Shown here: positions 1 through 8,058 of the stretch, in pieces
Layout of the letters: each line of letters begins with the position of its first letter
How positions within the stretch are numbered: position 1 is the first letter of the stretch
Source of the DNA: Silvibacterium dinghuense
GTDB taxonomy: Bacteria; Acidobacteriota; Terriglobia; Terriglobales; Acidobacteriaceae
DNA length: 64,000 nt
Direction of reading: 5' to 3'
NCBI RefSeq assembly: GCF_004123295.1
Contig: NZ_SDMK01000001.1
Location: 2,046,001 to 2,110,000, forward strand
Program-made: the position numbers and the translations under genes
The notes under the pieces: generated by a model
The model's input: the letters and a program-made list of their open reading frames with translations, nothing else
Database searches by the model: none
Told to the model about the DNA's origin: nothing

Positions 1-1
1 A

Positions 2-160
2 GAGATGAGCCCCGAGCAGATTGCCGCGGCGCTCCAGATGCCGGTCGCCACGGTAAAAAGCCATTTGCAGCGCAGCCTGCGACTGCTTCGCGAGAAAGCA
101 GCGCGGAGCGCCCCGCGGCAAAAACCATGGGTCGGGCCACTGGAAAGGCAGGCCCAATGA
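2..160 (+). CDS. RNA polymerase sigma factor, ECF-type, C-terminal end (partial)
   Basis: Only the last 52 residues are in the window; the gene begins before base 1. The reading frame carries a region-4 helix-turn-helix: SPEQIAAALQMPVATVKSHL fits the sigma-70 region 4 pattern that contacts the -35 element. The tail after it is short and basic. The TGA stop overlaps the ATG of the next gene (ATGA), which implies translational coupling to the TonB-like membrane protein downstream. Family-level assignment is firm from the HTH; the ECF subgroup cannot be judged because region 2 is missing. Confidence 0.82.
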   Translation, partial: EMSPEQIAAALQMPVATVKSHLQRSLRLLREKAARSAPRQKPWVGPLERQAQ

Positions 161-1158
161 CGAATCCGCACCATGCGAGGCCGAAGATGAACAAGCAGGA
201 CGTGACACCATGCGAGGCCGAACTGGAACGGATGCTGAGAACAGCACTGGTCCGGGAGGCCGCTCCGGCTGGGCTGATGGCGGACGTGGAACGCCGGCTA
301 TGGGAGAAGCAGGCAGCAAAGACAACCACCTCTGTACCGAGCTTTGAGTCGCTGGCTACCGGGGTTCGCAGCGGCTGGACGACATTCTGGTCGGCGGGAG
401 CGCATGCGGCAGCGATTGCCCTGGTGGCACTGGTGGTCTTTGCCGGAGGCAGAACGGTGGTGAAGCAGACAAAACTCGCCGTGACGCCGGTGGAGGTACG
501 GCCATTTCTCCCGCTCGTAGCACGGAACAGCGGCACGGCAGGCGGTGGTGGTGGAGGAGGCGCCCACGATGCCGTGGAAGCCTCACGCGGGCACCTGCCG
601 AAGTTCTCCGACACGCAGAAGGTGCCTCCGCAGATCATCCGCAACGAGACACCGAAATTGCCTGTAGAGGCAACCGTGGTGATGCCGCCCATCCAGCTGC
701 CCGATGCAAACCTGCCGAATGTGGGCATGCCGCAGTCGCCGCAGGTGGCGCTGGCCTCGCAGGGGCCGGGCAGCGGCTCGGGCTTCGGCTCAGGAAGCCA
801 TGGAGGCATGGGGCCGGGCTCCGGCCCAGGCGTGGGACCGGGCGAGAATGGCGGCTACGGAGGGGGTACGGTCATGGGACCGGGACCGGGCGTGATCGCA
901 CCGCAGCTGATCCATTCCGTCGATCCCGAATTCTCCGACGAGGCGCGGAAGGAAAAGTTCCCGGGCATCTGCATCGTGGATGTGATCGTCGACGCCAACG
1001 GCATGCCGACGCACATCACGGTGGAACAACACCTGGGCATGGGCCTCGAAGAGAAGGCGATCGAGGCCGTGGAGCAATATCGCTGGAAGCCTGCGCTGTA
1101 TCACGGGCACCCGGTGGCGGTCATGATGCGCGTGGTGGTGAACTTCCGGATTATGTAG
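157..1158 (+). CDS. TonB-family membrane protein with anti-sigma-like N-terminus
   Basis: 333 residues from the ATG that overlaps the sigma-factor stop; an in-frame ATG at 187 is an alternative. Residues 1-80 are soluble and charged (ELERMLRTALVREAAPAG is typical of the cytoplasmic part of acidobacterial sigma-linked membrane proteins). One transmembrane helix spans about 83-98. A proline-rich stretch and a Gly/Ser/Pro-rich linker (about 203-247) would cross the periplasm, and residues 250-333 are a TonB C-terminal domain with the YRWKPA and VNF core. TonB domains transmit inner-membrane energy to outer-membrane receptors. No ExbB or ExbD is in the window. Coupling to a sigma factor suggests the N-terminus acts as an anti-sigma module; this is inference. 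Confidence 0.82.
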   Translation: MTNPHHARPKMNKQDVTPCEAELERMLRTALVREAAPAGLMADVERRLWEKQAAKTTTSVPSFESLATGVRSGWTTFWSAGAHAAAIALVALVVFAGGRTVVKQTKLAVTPVEVRPFLPLVARNSGTAGGGGGGGAHDAVEASRGHLPKFSDTQKVPPQIIRNETPKLPVEATVVMPPIQLPDANLPNVGMPQSPQVALASQGPGSGSGFGSGSHGGMGPGSGPGVGPGENGGYGGGTVMGPGPGVIAPQLIHSVDPEFSDEARKEKFPGICIVDVIVDANGMPTHITVEQHLGMGLEEKAIEAVEQYRWKPALYHGHPVAVMMRVVVNFRIM

Positions 1159-1196
1159 CAGCGAGGTCGTATCCACCTGTAGCCATTACGCAAAGT

Positions 1197-1250
1197 GTCA
1201 TGTCGACCGGAGCAGGACGGTTTTGTCTCGCGCAGCGGAGGGACCTGCGG
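1197..1250 (+). repeat. Degenerate copy of a dispersed GGAGGGACCTGCGG repeat
   Basis: This intergenic stretch opens with GTCATGTCGACCGGAGCAGG and ends with GGAGGGACCTGCGG. It resembles the 30-bp repeats at 57979-58008 and 58692-58721 but has an insertion in the middle. It lies in the 178-bp gap between the TonB-like gene and the convergent kinase gene. Confidence 0.5.
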
Positions 1251-1270
1251 TTCTGTTTCGCCCCGCAACA

Positions 1271-1358
1271 CTCCAGCTCGTGACCAACGGGAGCGGAGGC
1301 CGAAGGCGTAAGGCCGGGACGGCCAGTCCCCGAAGGCTAACCGCCCTGCGCGTAGCAG
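1271..1358 (+). repeat. Dispersed repeat family, copy A
   Basis: The core GGCCGAAGGCG plus GACGGCCAGTCCC and an end of the form GCGYRNAGCAG recur at 31548-31624 (opposite orientation) and 31954-32010. This copy runs into the 3' end of the deoxynucleoside kinase gene and supplies its last codons and stop. Confidence 0.7.
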
Positions 1359-2026
1359 CTGACCGGATGGAAGTATTCGGTGCCCTGCACGGGCTCTTCG
1401 AGGCGCTTGCGCAGCAATGCAAAATCCTCGGGATTGCGGACGAAGTCGATTTCGGTGGTATCGACGACCAGCAGGTTGCTGGCGGTGTAGTGAAAAAAGA
1501 AATGCTCGTAGGCGGCGGCGATCTGCTCGATATAGGCATCGCTGATGTCGCGTTCACCAGGCAGACCCTTGCGCTTGAGACGCTGCTTGAGAACTTCGGG
1601 CGTGGCCTGGAGGTAGATGACGAGCTGCGGCGACGGGGCTTCGGCGCGCGCCTCCTGGTAGTAGCGGTTGTAGAGTTCCAGCTCGGCGTCGCCGAGGTTC
1701 ACATAGGCGAAGAGCTTGTCCTTCTCGAAGACGTAGTCGGCGATGACCCGATCCTCGCTGGTCAGAACGCTGCGCATCTGCTCCTGGCGAGCGCGGAGGA
1801 ACCACATCTGCGCAGCGAAGGCCGTACCCGGCTGGGCGCGATAGAAGCGGTCGAGAAAGGGATTGTTCTCCGGCTCGGCGACATGCCGGGCACCGAACAC
1901 TGCCGCGAGCATATGCGCCAGTGTTGACTTGCCAACCCGCAGCGGGCCTTCCACTGCGAGAAACCGCCAGTCCGTCCACAAACCCATGGAGGACGCCAAT
2001 GAGCCGTTACCCGTCATGTCGCCCAT
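1337..2026 (-). CDS. Deoxynucleoside kinase
   Basis: 229 residues. Belongs to the deoxynucleoside kinase (dGK/dCK-like) P-loop family, which phosphorylates deoxynucleosides for salvage using ATP. Walker A is GPLRVGKST (residues 27-35). Downstream lie the substrate-site segment EPENNPFLDRFY (about 51-62), the DRVIADYVFEKDKLFA stretch, and a lid region with ERDISDAYIEQI. The N-terminus before WRFLAVEG is weakly conserved, so ATG codons at 2017 or 1987 are possible starts. The C-terminus (YAQGG) is encoded by dispersed repeat copy A. The gene is divergent from the GNAT gene, with about 97 bp between starts. Substrate preference cannot be read from sequence. Confidence 0.88.
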   Translation of the reverse strand: MGDMTGNGSLASSMGLWTDWRFLAVEGPLRVGKSTLAHMLAAVFGARHVAEPENNPFLDRFYRAQPGTAFAAQMWFLRARQEQMRSVLTSEDRVIADYVFEKDKLFAYVNLGDAELELYNRYYQEARAEAPSPQLVIYLQATPEVLKQRLKRKGLPGERDISDAYIEQIAAAYEHFFFHYTASNLLVVDTTEIDFVRNPEDFALLRKRLEEPVQGTEYFHPVSCYAQGG

Positions 2027-2123
2027 GCTATCCCGGAGAGCAGGCTCTAGGGCGAATAAAAAACGAATAAAGGAACCACATCCGATACCCCGTACACTGC
2101 CAGATAGAAACCCCGATAAAACT

Positions 2124-2672
2124 ATGGACCTATCGATCCGGCCTGCTACTCCGAACGACAGCGATGCTGTATGGGCGATCCTTGAACCGATGCTGCGCGG
2201 AGGAGAAACCTATGCCCTGCCGCGCGATATGACCCGCGACGAAGCACTGGCATATTGGTTTTCCGCCTCGCACTCGGTCTTTGCGGCTGAAATCGATGGC
2301 CGTATTGCGGGAACGTTCTATCTCCGCCCGATTCAACCCGGGCCGGGTTCGCACATTGCAAATTGCGGATACGTGACGGCGCCATGGGCAGGCGGGCGCG
2401 GCGTGGCCCGTGCCATGTGCCGATACTCGCTTGGGCTGGCCCGGCAGCGCGGATACCGCGCAATGCAGTTCAACTTTGTGGTGAGCACGAACGAGGCCGC
2501 AGTGCATCTGTGGAGCAGCCTGGGGTTCTCCATGATCGCGCGACTGCCCGGAGCATTCCATCACCCCCGGCACGGTTACGTGGATGCGCTGGTGATGTAT
2601 CACACGCTGGAAGGCGTGGATCCGATCGAGGAGAGCAGCTACGGCGGCTCGCCCCATACACTGGAGCTATGA
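2124..2672 (+). CDS. GNAT-family N-acetyltransferase
   Basis: 182 residues starting MDLSIRPATPNDSDAVW, the classic opening of a GNAT fold. The acetyl-CoA loop is seen in GYVTAPWAGGRGVARAM (the Q/RxxGxG/A element), followed by the helix ALGLARQRGY-like segment and NEAAVHLWSSLGF, the usual C-terminal acceptor strand motif. Such enzymes transfer acetyl from acetyl-CoA to an amine; the substrate is unknown. The stop overlaps the start of the deacetylase gene (ATGA), so the two are probably co-translated. I chose ATG 2124 because it opens the conserved domain; in-frame codons further upstream encode non-conserved sequence. Confidence 0.88.
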   Translation: MDLSIRPATPNDSDAVWAILEPMLRGGETYALPRDMTRDEALAYWFSASHSVFAAEIDGRIAGTFYLRPIQPGPGSHIANCGYVTAPWAGGRGVARAMCRYSLGLARQRGYRAMQFNFVVSTNEAAVHLWSSLGFSMIARLPGAFHHPRHGYVDALVMYHTLEGVDPIEESSYGGSPHTLEL

Positions 2673-3394
2673 GTCTTCCCCTGATTGCGGGCTCTGCCCT
2701 GGCCGCCGCCGGCCTCGGCGTGGGCGGATATTTTTATGCCGGCATGTGGCCGACCTCGCAGCTCTTCGGGCGCGCGGTGCTGGCGGGCCGCGATCCGGCG
2801 GAGTATGCGCTGACCTACGACGACGGGCCGAACGATCGCTGCACCGAAGCGTTGCTGGAGATCCTGGCGCGGTATCAAACGCGGGCGACCTTCTTCATGA
2901 TCGGGCGTTTTGTGCGCGAGCGTGGGGCTCTGGTACGGCGAGTGCGAGAGGCCGGCCACCTGGTGGCAAACCACACCTTCACGCATCCGGTGCTGCTCTT
3001 TGAGAAGCCGGCGAAGGTGCGCGAAGAGCTCGCCCGGACGAATGCGGCGCTCGAGGATGCGCTGGGCGAGCGGGTAACGCACTTCCGTCCACCGCATGGG
3101 GCGCGACGGCCCGACGTGCTGCGCGCAGCGCGCGAGCTGGGACTGACGCCGGTGCTGTGGAATGCGATGGGCTACGACTGGAAGCCCACCACGGGCGAAA
3201 CGATCCTGGCGAATTTAGACCGCAGCATTGTGCGCAACCGGCGGCGTGGACGCGGATCGAACCTGCTGCTGCATGACGGCGGACAGGCTTCGATCGGGCA
3301 GGATCGCATGGCGACGGTGCGTGCGACCGAGATGCTGCTCGAGCGCGAGCGGGGACGGGTTCGCTTTGTGACCGTGGATGCCTGGCAGGCGTAG
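2669..3394 (+). CDS. Polysaccharide deacetylase (NodB homology domain)
   Basis: 241 residues. An N-terminal hydrophobic segment (about 3-25) suggests a membrane anchor or signal sequence. The NodB domain follows: motif 1 TYDDGPN (49-55, usually TFDDGP, with the catalytic and metal Asp residues), motif 2 HTFTH (102-106, two metal-binding His), motif 3 RPPHG (140-144), and LLLHDG (199-204) with the late catalytic His. The family removes acetyl groups from peptidoglycan, chitin-like or exopolysaccharide chains using a divalent metal. Coupling to a GNAT acetyltransferase by a 4-base overlap is notable, since one could add and the other remove acetyl groups, but a shared substrate is not shown. 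Confidence 0.9.
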   Translation: MSLPLIAGSALAAAGLGVGGYFYAGMWPTSQLFGRAVLAGRDPAEYALTYDDGPNDRCTEALLEILARYQTRATFFMIGRFVRERGALVRRVREAGHLVANHTFTHPVLLFEKPAKVREELARTNAALEDALGERVTHFRPPHGARRPDVLRAARELGLTPVLWNAMGYDWKPTTGETILANLDRSIVRNRRRGRGSNLLLHDGGQASIGQDRMATVRATEMLLERERGRVRFVTVDAWQA

Positions 3395-3476
3395 CCCTGC
3401 CATGGCTTAAGACCATCGTTTGTCTAGTGATTGCCTTCGCCGGTAGGATGATTGGCGGAGTTCTTGAAGGATCCCG

Positions 3477-5300
3477 ATGACGCACCGTTCCCGACTGCTT
3501 CTCTCCGCACTGCTTGCCTCCCTCTGCCCGTTGGGCGGCCTTGCCCAATCGCATAAACCGGCGCAGATTGCGAACCATGCCCCCGATCTGGGGCCGAATG
3601 TGAAGGTGTTTTCGCCCGCGATGCCCGCGGCGGAGATTCAGGCGCAGATCGACGCGATCTATCGCCAGCAGCAGCTGAGCGAGTTCGGTGAGGGCCGCTA
3701 TGCACTGCTCTTTCTGCCCGGCAACTATCACGTGGATGTGCCGGTGGGCTTCTACACCGAGGTCGAGGGGCTGGGCGGGTCGCCCGATGATGTTTCGATC
3801 ACGGGCAACGTGCACGCCGATGCGAGCGCGCCGAACAATAACGCAACGACGACCTTCTGGCGCGCGGCGGAAAACTTCTCGGTAACGCCGACGGGGGGCA
3901 CGATGCAGTGGGCAGTGTCGCAGGCCGTGCCCTTCCGGCGCATGCACGTGTGCGGCAACATGGTGCTGAACCAGCACAACGGCTGGGCCTCGGGCGGATG
4001 GATGTCAGACACGCTGGTGGACGGTACGGTGGCCTCGGGGACACAACAGCAGTGGATCGCGCGCAACAGCGAGTGGCACCAGTGGACGGGCTCGAACTGG
4101 AACATGGTGTTTGTAGGCGTGCCGCAGGCTCCGGCAGGCGAGTGGCCCGAGCCTCCTTATACGAAAGTCGCGACGACGCCGGTGGTGCGGGAGAAGCCTT
4201 ATCTCGAAGTGGAGCGCACGGGCGCATGGGCAGTGCGCGTGCCATCGCTGCGCCGGAACAGCACGGGCATCAGCTGGAAACACGCGGGTGAGGCGGGACG
4301 GCTGATTCCGCTGAGCCGCTTCTACATTGCGCATGCCGGCAAAGACAGTGCAGAGACGATCAACGCGGCGTTGAAAGCTGGCAAGAACCTGCTGCTGACG
4401 CCGGGAAGTTACGCACTGGATGCGCCGATCAACATCATGCGGCCGGACACCGTGGTTCTGGGGCTGGGCTTTGCCACGCTGCAGCCGGTGAAAGGTACCG
4501 CAGCGATGACTACGTCGGACGTGGACGGGATCAGCATTGCGGGGATTCTCTTCGACGCCGGGCCAGATAAGTCACCGGATCTGTTACAAATTGGCCCGGC
4601 ACCGGCTGGAGAGCATGCCAAACAGCCTCTGTTTGGACCGCTGAATACGCCACCTGCGCAGAAGAAGCCCGAGCCGAAGAGAATTCTGGCGCGCCATGTG
4701 CAGAATCCGATCGAAGTATCGGATGTCTTTTTCCGTGACGGCGGCGCGGGCGTGGGCCGCACGGACGGCAACCTGGAGATCAACAGCAACGACACGATCA
4801 TCGACCACACCTGGATCTGGCGCGCGGATCACGGCAAGAACGTAGGCTGGATGAGCAACGTGAGCGCGAACGGCCTGGTGGTGAATGGCGACGACGTAAC
4901 GGCCTACGGGCTGTTTGTCGAGCACCACCAGGAATACCAGGTGCTATGGAACGGGGATCGCGGACGCACTTACTTCTACCAGTCGGAGATTCCCTACGAT
5001 CCGCCACACCAGTACCTGTGGGAGAGCGCGGATGGCGTTGCGGGATGGGCTTCCTACAAAGTCGCGAGCGGCGTCACGACGCATGAGGCCTGGGGACTGG
5101 GTATCTATAGTGTCTTCCGCCGTCCAGACGTGAACCTGGCGCGCGCGATCGAGGTGCCGCAGAAGCCGGGTGTGCGGTTTCACCACATGATCACGGTGGC
5201 GCTTGGCGACCAGGGGAAGATCGAAGATGTGATCAACGACAAAGGCGGCGCGACGTCGATTCATCCGCGGGTGACGCCGAAGGTGACCGACTATCCATAG
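3477..5300 (+). CDS. Secreted right-handed beta-helix (pectate-lyase-like) protein
   Basis: 607 residues with a signal peptide (basic start, LLLSALLASLCPLGGLAQ, cleavage near residue 24). The body has the GH55/pectate-lyase-like pattern: an opening QAQIDAIYRQQQ and ALLFLPGNYHVDVPVGFYTEVEGLG, then repeated short strands with stacked Asn and Asp (LEINSNDTIIDHTWIWRADH, NGLVVNGDDVTAYGLFVEHH). Homologues are often annotated 'adenylyl cyclase' or 'coagulation factor 5/8 type', which this sequence does not support. A role in binding or degrading polysaccharide outside the cell is likely but unproven. A well-formed start lies 6 bp after AGGATCCCG. It stands alone, not in an evident operon. Confidence 0.75.
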   Translation: MTHRSRLLLSALLASLCPLGGLAQSHKPAQIANHAPDLGPNVKVFSPAMPAAEIQAQIDAIYRQQQLSEFGEGRYALLFLPGNYHVDVPVGFYTEVEGLGGSPDDVSITGNVHADASAPNNNATTTFWRAAENFSVTPTGGTMQWAVSQAVPFRRMHVCGNMVLNQHNGWASGGWMSDTLVDGTVASGTQQQWIARNSEWHQWTGSNWNMVFVGVPQAPAGEWPEPPYTKVATTPVVREKPYLEVERTGAWAVRVPSLRRNSTGISWKHAGEAGRLIPLSRFYIAHAGKDSAETINAALKAGKNLLLTPGSYALDAPINIMRPDTVVLGLGFATLQPVKGTAAMTTSDVDGISIAGILFDAGPDKSPDLLQIGPAPAGEHAKQPLFGPLNTPPAQKKPEPKRILARHVQNPIEVSDVFFRDGGAGVGRTDGNLEINSNDTIIDHTWIWRADHGKNVGWMSNVSANGLVVNGDDVTAYGLFVEHHQEYQVLWNGDRGRTYFYQSEIPYDPPHQYLWESADGVAGWASYKVASGVTTHEAWGLGIYSVFRRPDVNLARAIEVPQKPGVRFHHMITVALGDQGKIEDVINDKGGATSIHPRVTPKVTDYP

Positions 5301-5350
5301 CTGCTGCGCCTGCGGCGCTGCCTTGCTGCCAGCGAATTTTGCGATAACGC

Positions 5351-7039
5351 CTAAGAGCCGCTAAGGCGAAGGGAAACCATCCACTCAGGCTCTTCGTCCG
5401 TGAAGGCAAGCTCTTCCGCGGATGGGCGGACCAGAGCGGATATGCGGTTGATGACGATCCATGCGAGCGTGGCGAAGCCGACGGCCGCGAGGAAGCGCGG
5501 AATAGTCTGGAGCGCCTGCACTATCCACGTCGCCATCCACATGGCAAGAACCAAAGAAAACATGATGACGGCCCAGGCCGTGAAGGCGACCTGCGCCTTG
5601 CCCGGACGCCATGCACAGGTAAAGGGAATCTTGAGCCGTGCGGCGAGGCTCAACTCGACAACCAGCGCACCTTCGGCGGCGAGCAACAGTAGATAGCCCG
5701 CGGCCTTCCAGGATGGCGTGCGTGCAAGGAAGAGCGCAGCCAGCAGCAGCAAGGGTGGGAGCACTCCTACGAAGAGCATGGCTACGCGCAGAGCCCGGCG
5801 GTAGGCACCGTTGCGCTGTGTTTCCGCGACACGGAAGAGCCAGTTGGCGCGCAGGCTGATGGGCAGCGATGAGACGACGCGCACACCGACGGCAACGAGC
5901 GCAACAAACAGGATACCGACGGCAAGAATTGGCAGAGCCAGACTGGATGCGGCCTGGAGCAGCGAGAGTCCGTGAGGCGCAAAGGGATTGAAGACCATGC
6001 CTGCCATCGCAGCAAGGCCGATCCCGACGCAGGCGCTGAGTAGGATGCGACGCTGCCGGCTGCGTAACAAGCTGCGAAGGGTAAAGCGTGTGAGTGCAGC
6101 CGCAAGTCCACCGCGCAGCAAAGCACTGGCGACAGGGCGCGGACCTGCGTTGAACCACGCGATCCAGCGCAGCGGGAGCAGATCGGGCTGCTCGAGGGTG
6201 CGACGCGACGTTCGGAGATACGACATCACCAACGCCAGGACGGCGAGCAGAATAGCGAGGGCAAGCGCAAGAACAGCGCGAAGCGCCAATGCGCCTGACC
6301 AGGGCTGCGCGCTCCCGTTGAGCTCCTGATAGAAGCCGAGGAACCAGTAGGACGGAAGCCAGAGAAGCGAAGGCTGGTGTGCGGGGTCGGAGAGCGAAGG
6401 CTCAAAGAGGAATGAGCCAACCACGAGCATGAAAGCAGCGCTCTGCAACAGCGAAGAGGCACGCAGGAAGAGCTGCCACGGCAGCAGCAGTGAAGCGAGC
6501 CCTTGCACCGCGATGACCGCGCAGAGAGGAAAGAGCGCGACGGCAACCATGCTGATCCAATAGGCGGCGAAGGCGCGAGGAATATCGATAAGGCCAGACG
6601 GCGCGAAGAGAAAAGGCCAGCTGAGGCCGGTGAGCATGTTCAGCATGAAGCAGGCGACGCCGGCAATGGTGGCGAGCGAGGCCAGCCGCGCTTCGTAGAG
6701 GATGCGCATGGAAACAGGCAAAGGCATGAGGACAAGCAGGTCGCGGCGATCGGGCAGAGCCGCTTCCCACTGGAAGACAGCGAGCAGCCCGGCAACGAGA
6801 AGGTTGAGCGAGAGCAGCATGTGCTGGGTCTTCCAAAGAAAGAGTGGCGCCGGGGCGCGAGGCACGAACATGATCTCGACAGTGAGCAGCATGCTGAGCG
6901 TGAGCAGGATGCCGGCGAGCTGGCCCATTAGCCGCTGCGGATCGCCGGAGGCGGAGAGCGATTCGACGGCGATCGAGCGCTCATAGAAGACGCGGTAGAG
7001 CACGCGGAACGGTGATGCGTGGACCGGTTTATCGGGCAT
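5351..7039 (-). CDS. ABC transporter permease
   Basis: 562 residues from ATG 7039, overlapping the end of the ATPase gene by 11 bases. The protein has roughly a dozen hydrophobic segments distributed along its length (for example LLTLSMLLTVEIMF near the N-terminus and GYLLLLAAEGALVVELSLAA near the C-terminus) and no soluble domain. This is the size and topology of ABC-2-type exporter permeases. Together with the preceding ATPase it should form an export system in the inner membrane; the substrate is not indicated. Upstream in-frame codons encode the shadow of the ATPase gene and were excluded. Confidence 0.85.
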   Translation of the reverse strand: MPDKPVHASPFRVLYRVFYERSIAVESLSASGDPQRLMGQLAGILLTLSMLLTVEIMFVPRAPAPLFLWKTQHMLLSLNLLVAGLLAVFQWEAALPDRRDLLVLMPLPVSMRILYEARLASLATIAGVACFMLNMLTGLSWPFLFAPSGLIDIPRAFAAYWISMVAVALFPLCAVIAVQGLASLLLPWQLFLRASSLLQSAAFMLVVGSFLFEPSLSDPAHQPSLLWLPSYWFLGFYQELNGSAQPWSGALALRAVLALALAILLAVLALVMSYLRTSRRTLEQPDLLPLRWIAWFNAGPRPVASALLRGGLAAALTRFTLRSLLRSRQRRILLSACVGIGLAAMAGMVFNPFAPHGLSLLQAASSLALPILAVGILFVALVAVGVRVVSSLPISLRANWLFRVAETQRNGAYRRALRVAMLFVGVLPPLLLLAALFLARTPSWKAAGYLLLLAAEGALVVELSLAARLKIPFTCAWRPGKAQVAFTAWAVIMFSLVLAMWMATWIVQALQTIPRFLAAVGFATLAWIVINRISALVRPSAEELAFTDEEPEWMVSLRLSGS

Positions 7040-7796
7040 CGATGAGCTCCACGATCTGCCGCGCGACTGCGACGGTATCCTGCTCGACGGCAAGCTGGGA
7101 AAAGATCTCCTCCAACGACGAGCGCTGCATGAGCGAGCGCAGATTTGCGATGGAGTCGTCGGCAACGATACGTCCGCGGTGCAGGATGACGACCTGCGTA
7201 GCGAGGCGCTCGACGGTGTCGAGCTCATGCGAGCTGAAGAGCACAGTTTTGCCGCGCGCGGCGAGCTCGGCAATGAGATGCCGGAGGATCAATGCGGAGC
7301 CGATATCGAGGCCGGAAAATGGCTCATCGAGCAGAACCAACTCTGGGTTGTGCAGGAGCGCGGCGGCGAGCAGGATCTTCTGGCGCATGCCCTTCGAATA
7401 GGAAGAGAGGGTGACGTGGCGGTCGCCGTGCAGGTTGAGCAGATGCAGCAGGCCATCGATGCGCTTGGCTCCCGTGCGGCCAAAGAGACCGCGAAGCTGC
7501 GCCACCATCACCAGATATTCGAGCCCGCTCAGATGCGTGTAGAGGTGCGGCTCCTCCGGCACGTAGCCAAAGCGTGAGCGCCAGGCGCGGAAATCTTTAT
7601 CGACAGGCTCGCCGGCAAAGAGTACCTGGCCGCCACTCGCCGGCAACAGGCCGGTGATGATCTTCATGGTGGTCGACTTGCCGGAGCCATTGGCACCGAG
7701 GTAGCCGGTCACCTCCCCGGCACGAGCGCAGAAGGTCGCATCTTCGACCGCGGTGATCCCACCATAGCGCTTCGCGAGATGGCGCAATTCGAGCAT
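7029..7796 (-). CDS. ABC transporter ATP-binding protein
   Basis: 255 residues. Walker A GANGSGKST (34-42), Q-loop region GYVPEEPHLYTHLSG, signature YSKGMRQK (133-140), Walker B LVLLDEP (153-159), D-loop SGLD, and H-loop SSHELD. The C-terminal RSLEEIF-type tail is like that of CcmA/NatA exporters. It hydrolyses ATP to drive the permease encoded immediately downstream (11-base overlap). I chose ATG 7796 because it starts MLELRHLAKRYGG; upstream codons are not conserved. The 262-bp divergent region with the EAL-HDOD gene should hold its promoter. Confidence 0.93.
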   Translation of the reverse strand: MLELRHLAKRYGGITAVEDATFCARAGEVTGYLGANGSGKSTTMKIITGLLPASGGQVLFAGEPVDKDFRAWRSRFGYVPEEPHLYTHLSGLEYLVMVAQLRGLFGRTGAKRIDGLLHLLNLHGDRHVTLSSYSKGMRQKILLAAALLHNPELVLLDEPFSGLDIGSALILRHLIAELAARGKTVLFSSHELDTVERLATQVVILHRGRIVADDSIANLRSLMQRSSLEEIFSQLAVEQDTVAVARQIVELIDAR

Positions 7797-8058
7797 GGCT
7801 ACCCTATGTAGTTTACTGCTATCAGCATTGTCAAGTCCGATTTCTGTCTTGATTCCGCACACTCCCCGCTGCACTCCGCAGTTCTGCTGCCTTTATTCAC
7901 GACACCGGGAGTCATGGCGCACACGAAGACATTGTTTTCCTCTGCCGATACACCCACTGAGCAGTTCTGCTGCAGGAGTCGCAGGCTTGGAAACGCAGAG
8001 TGATATGCAACTAGGGATCCTCAGCTCGATCTGGCGCAGGCATCATGACCGGGAGGAA

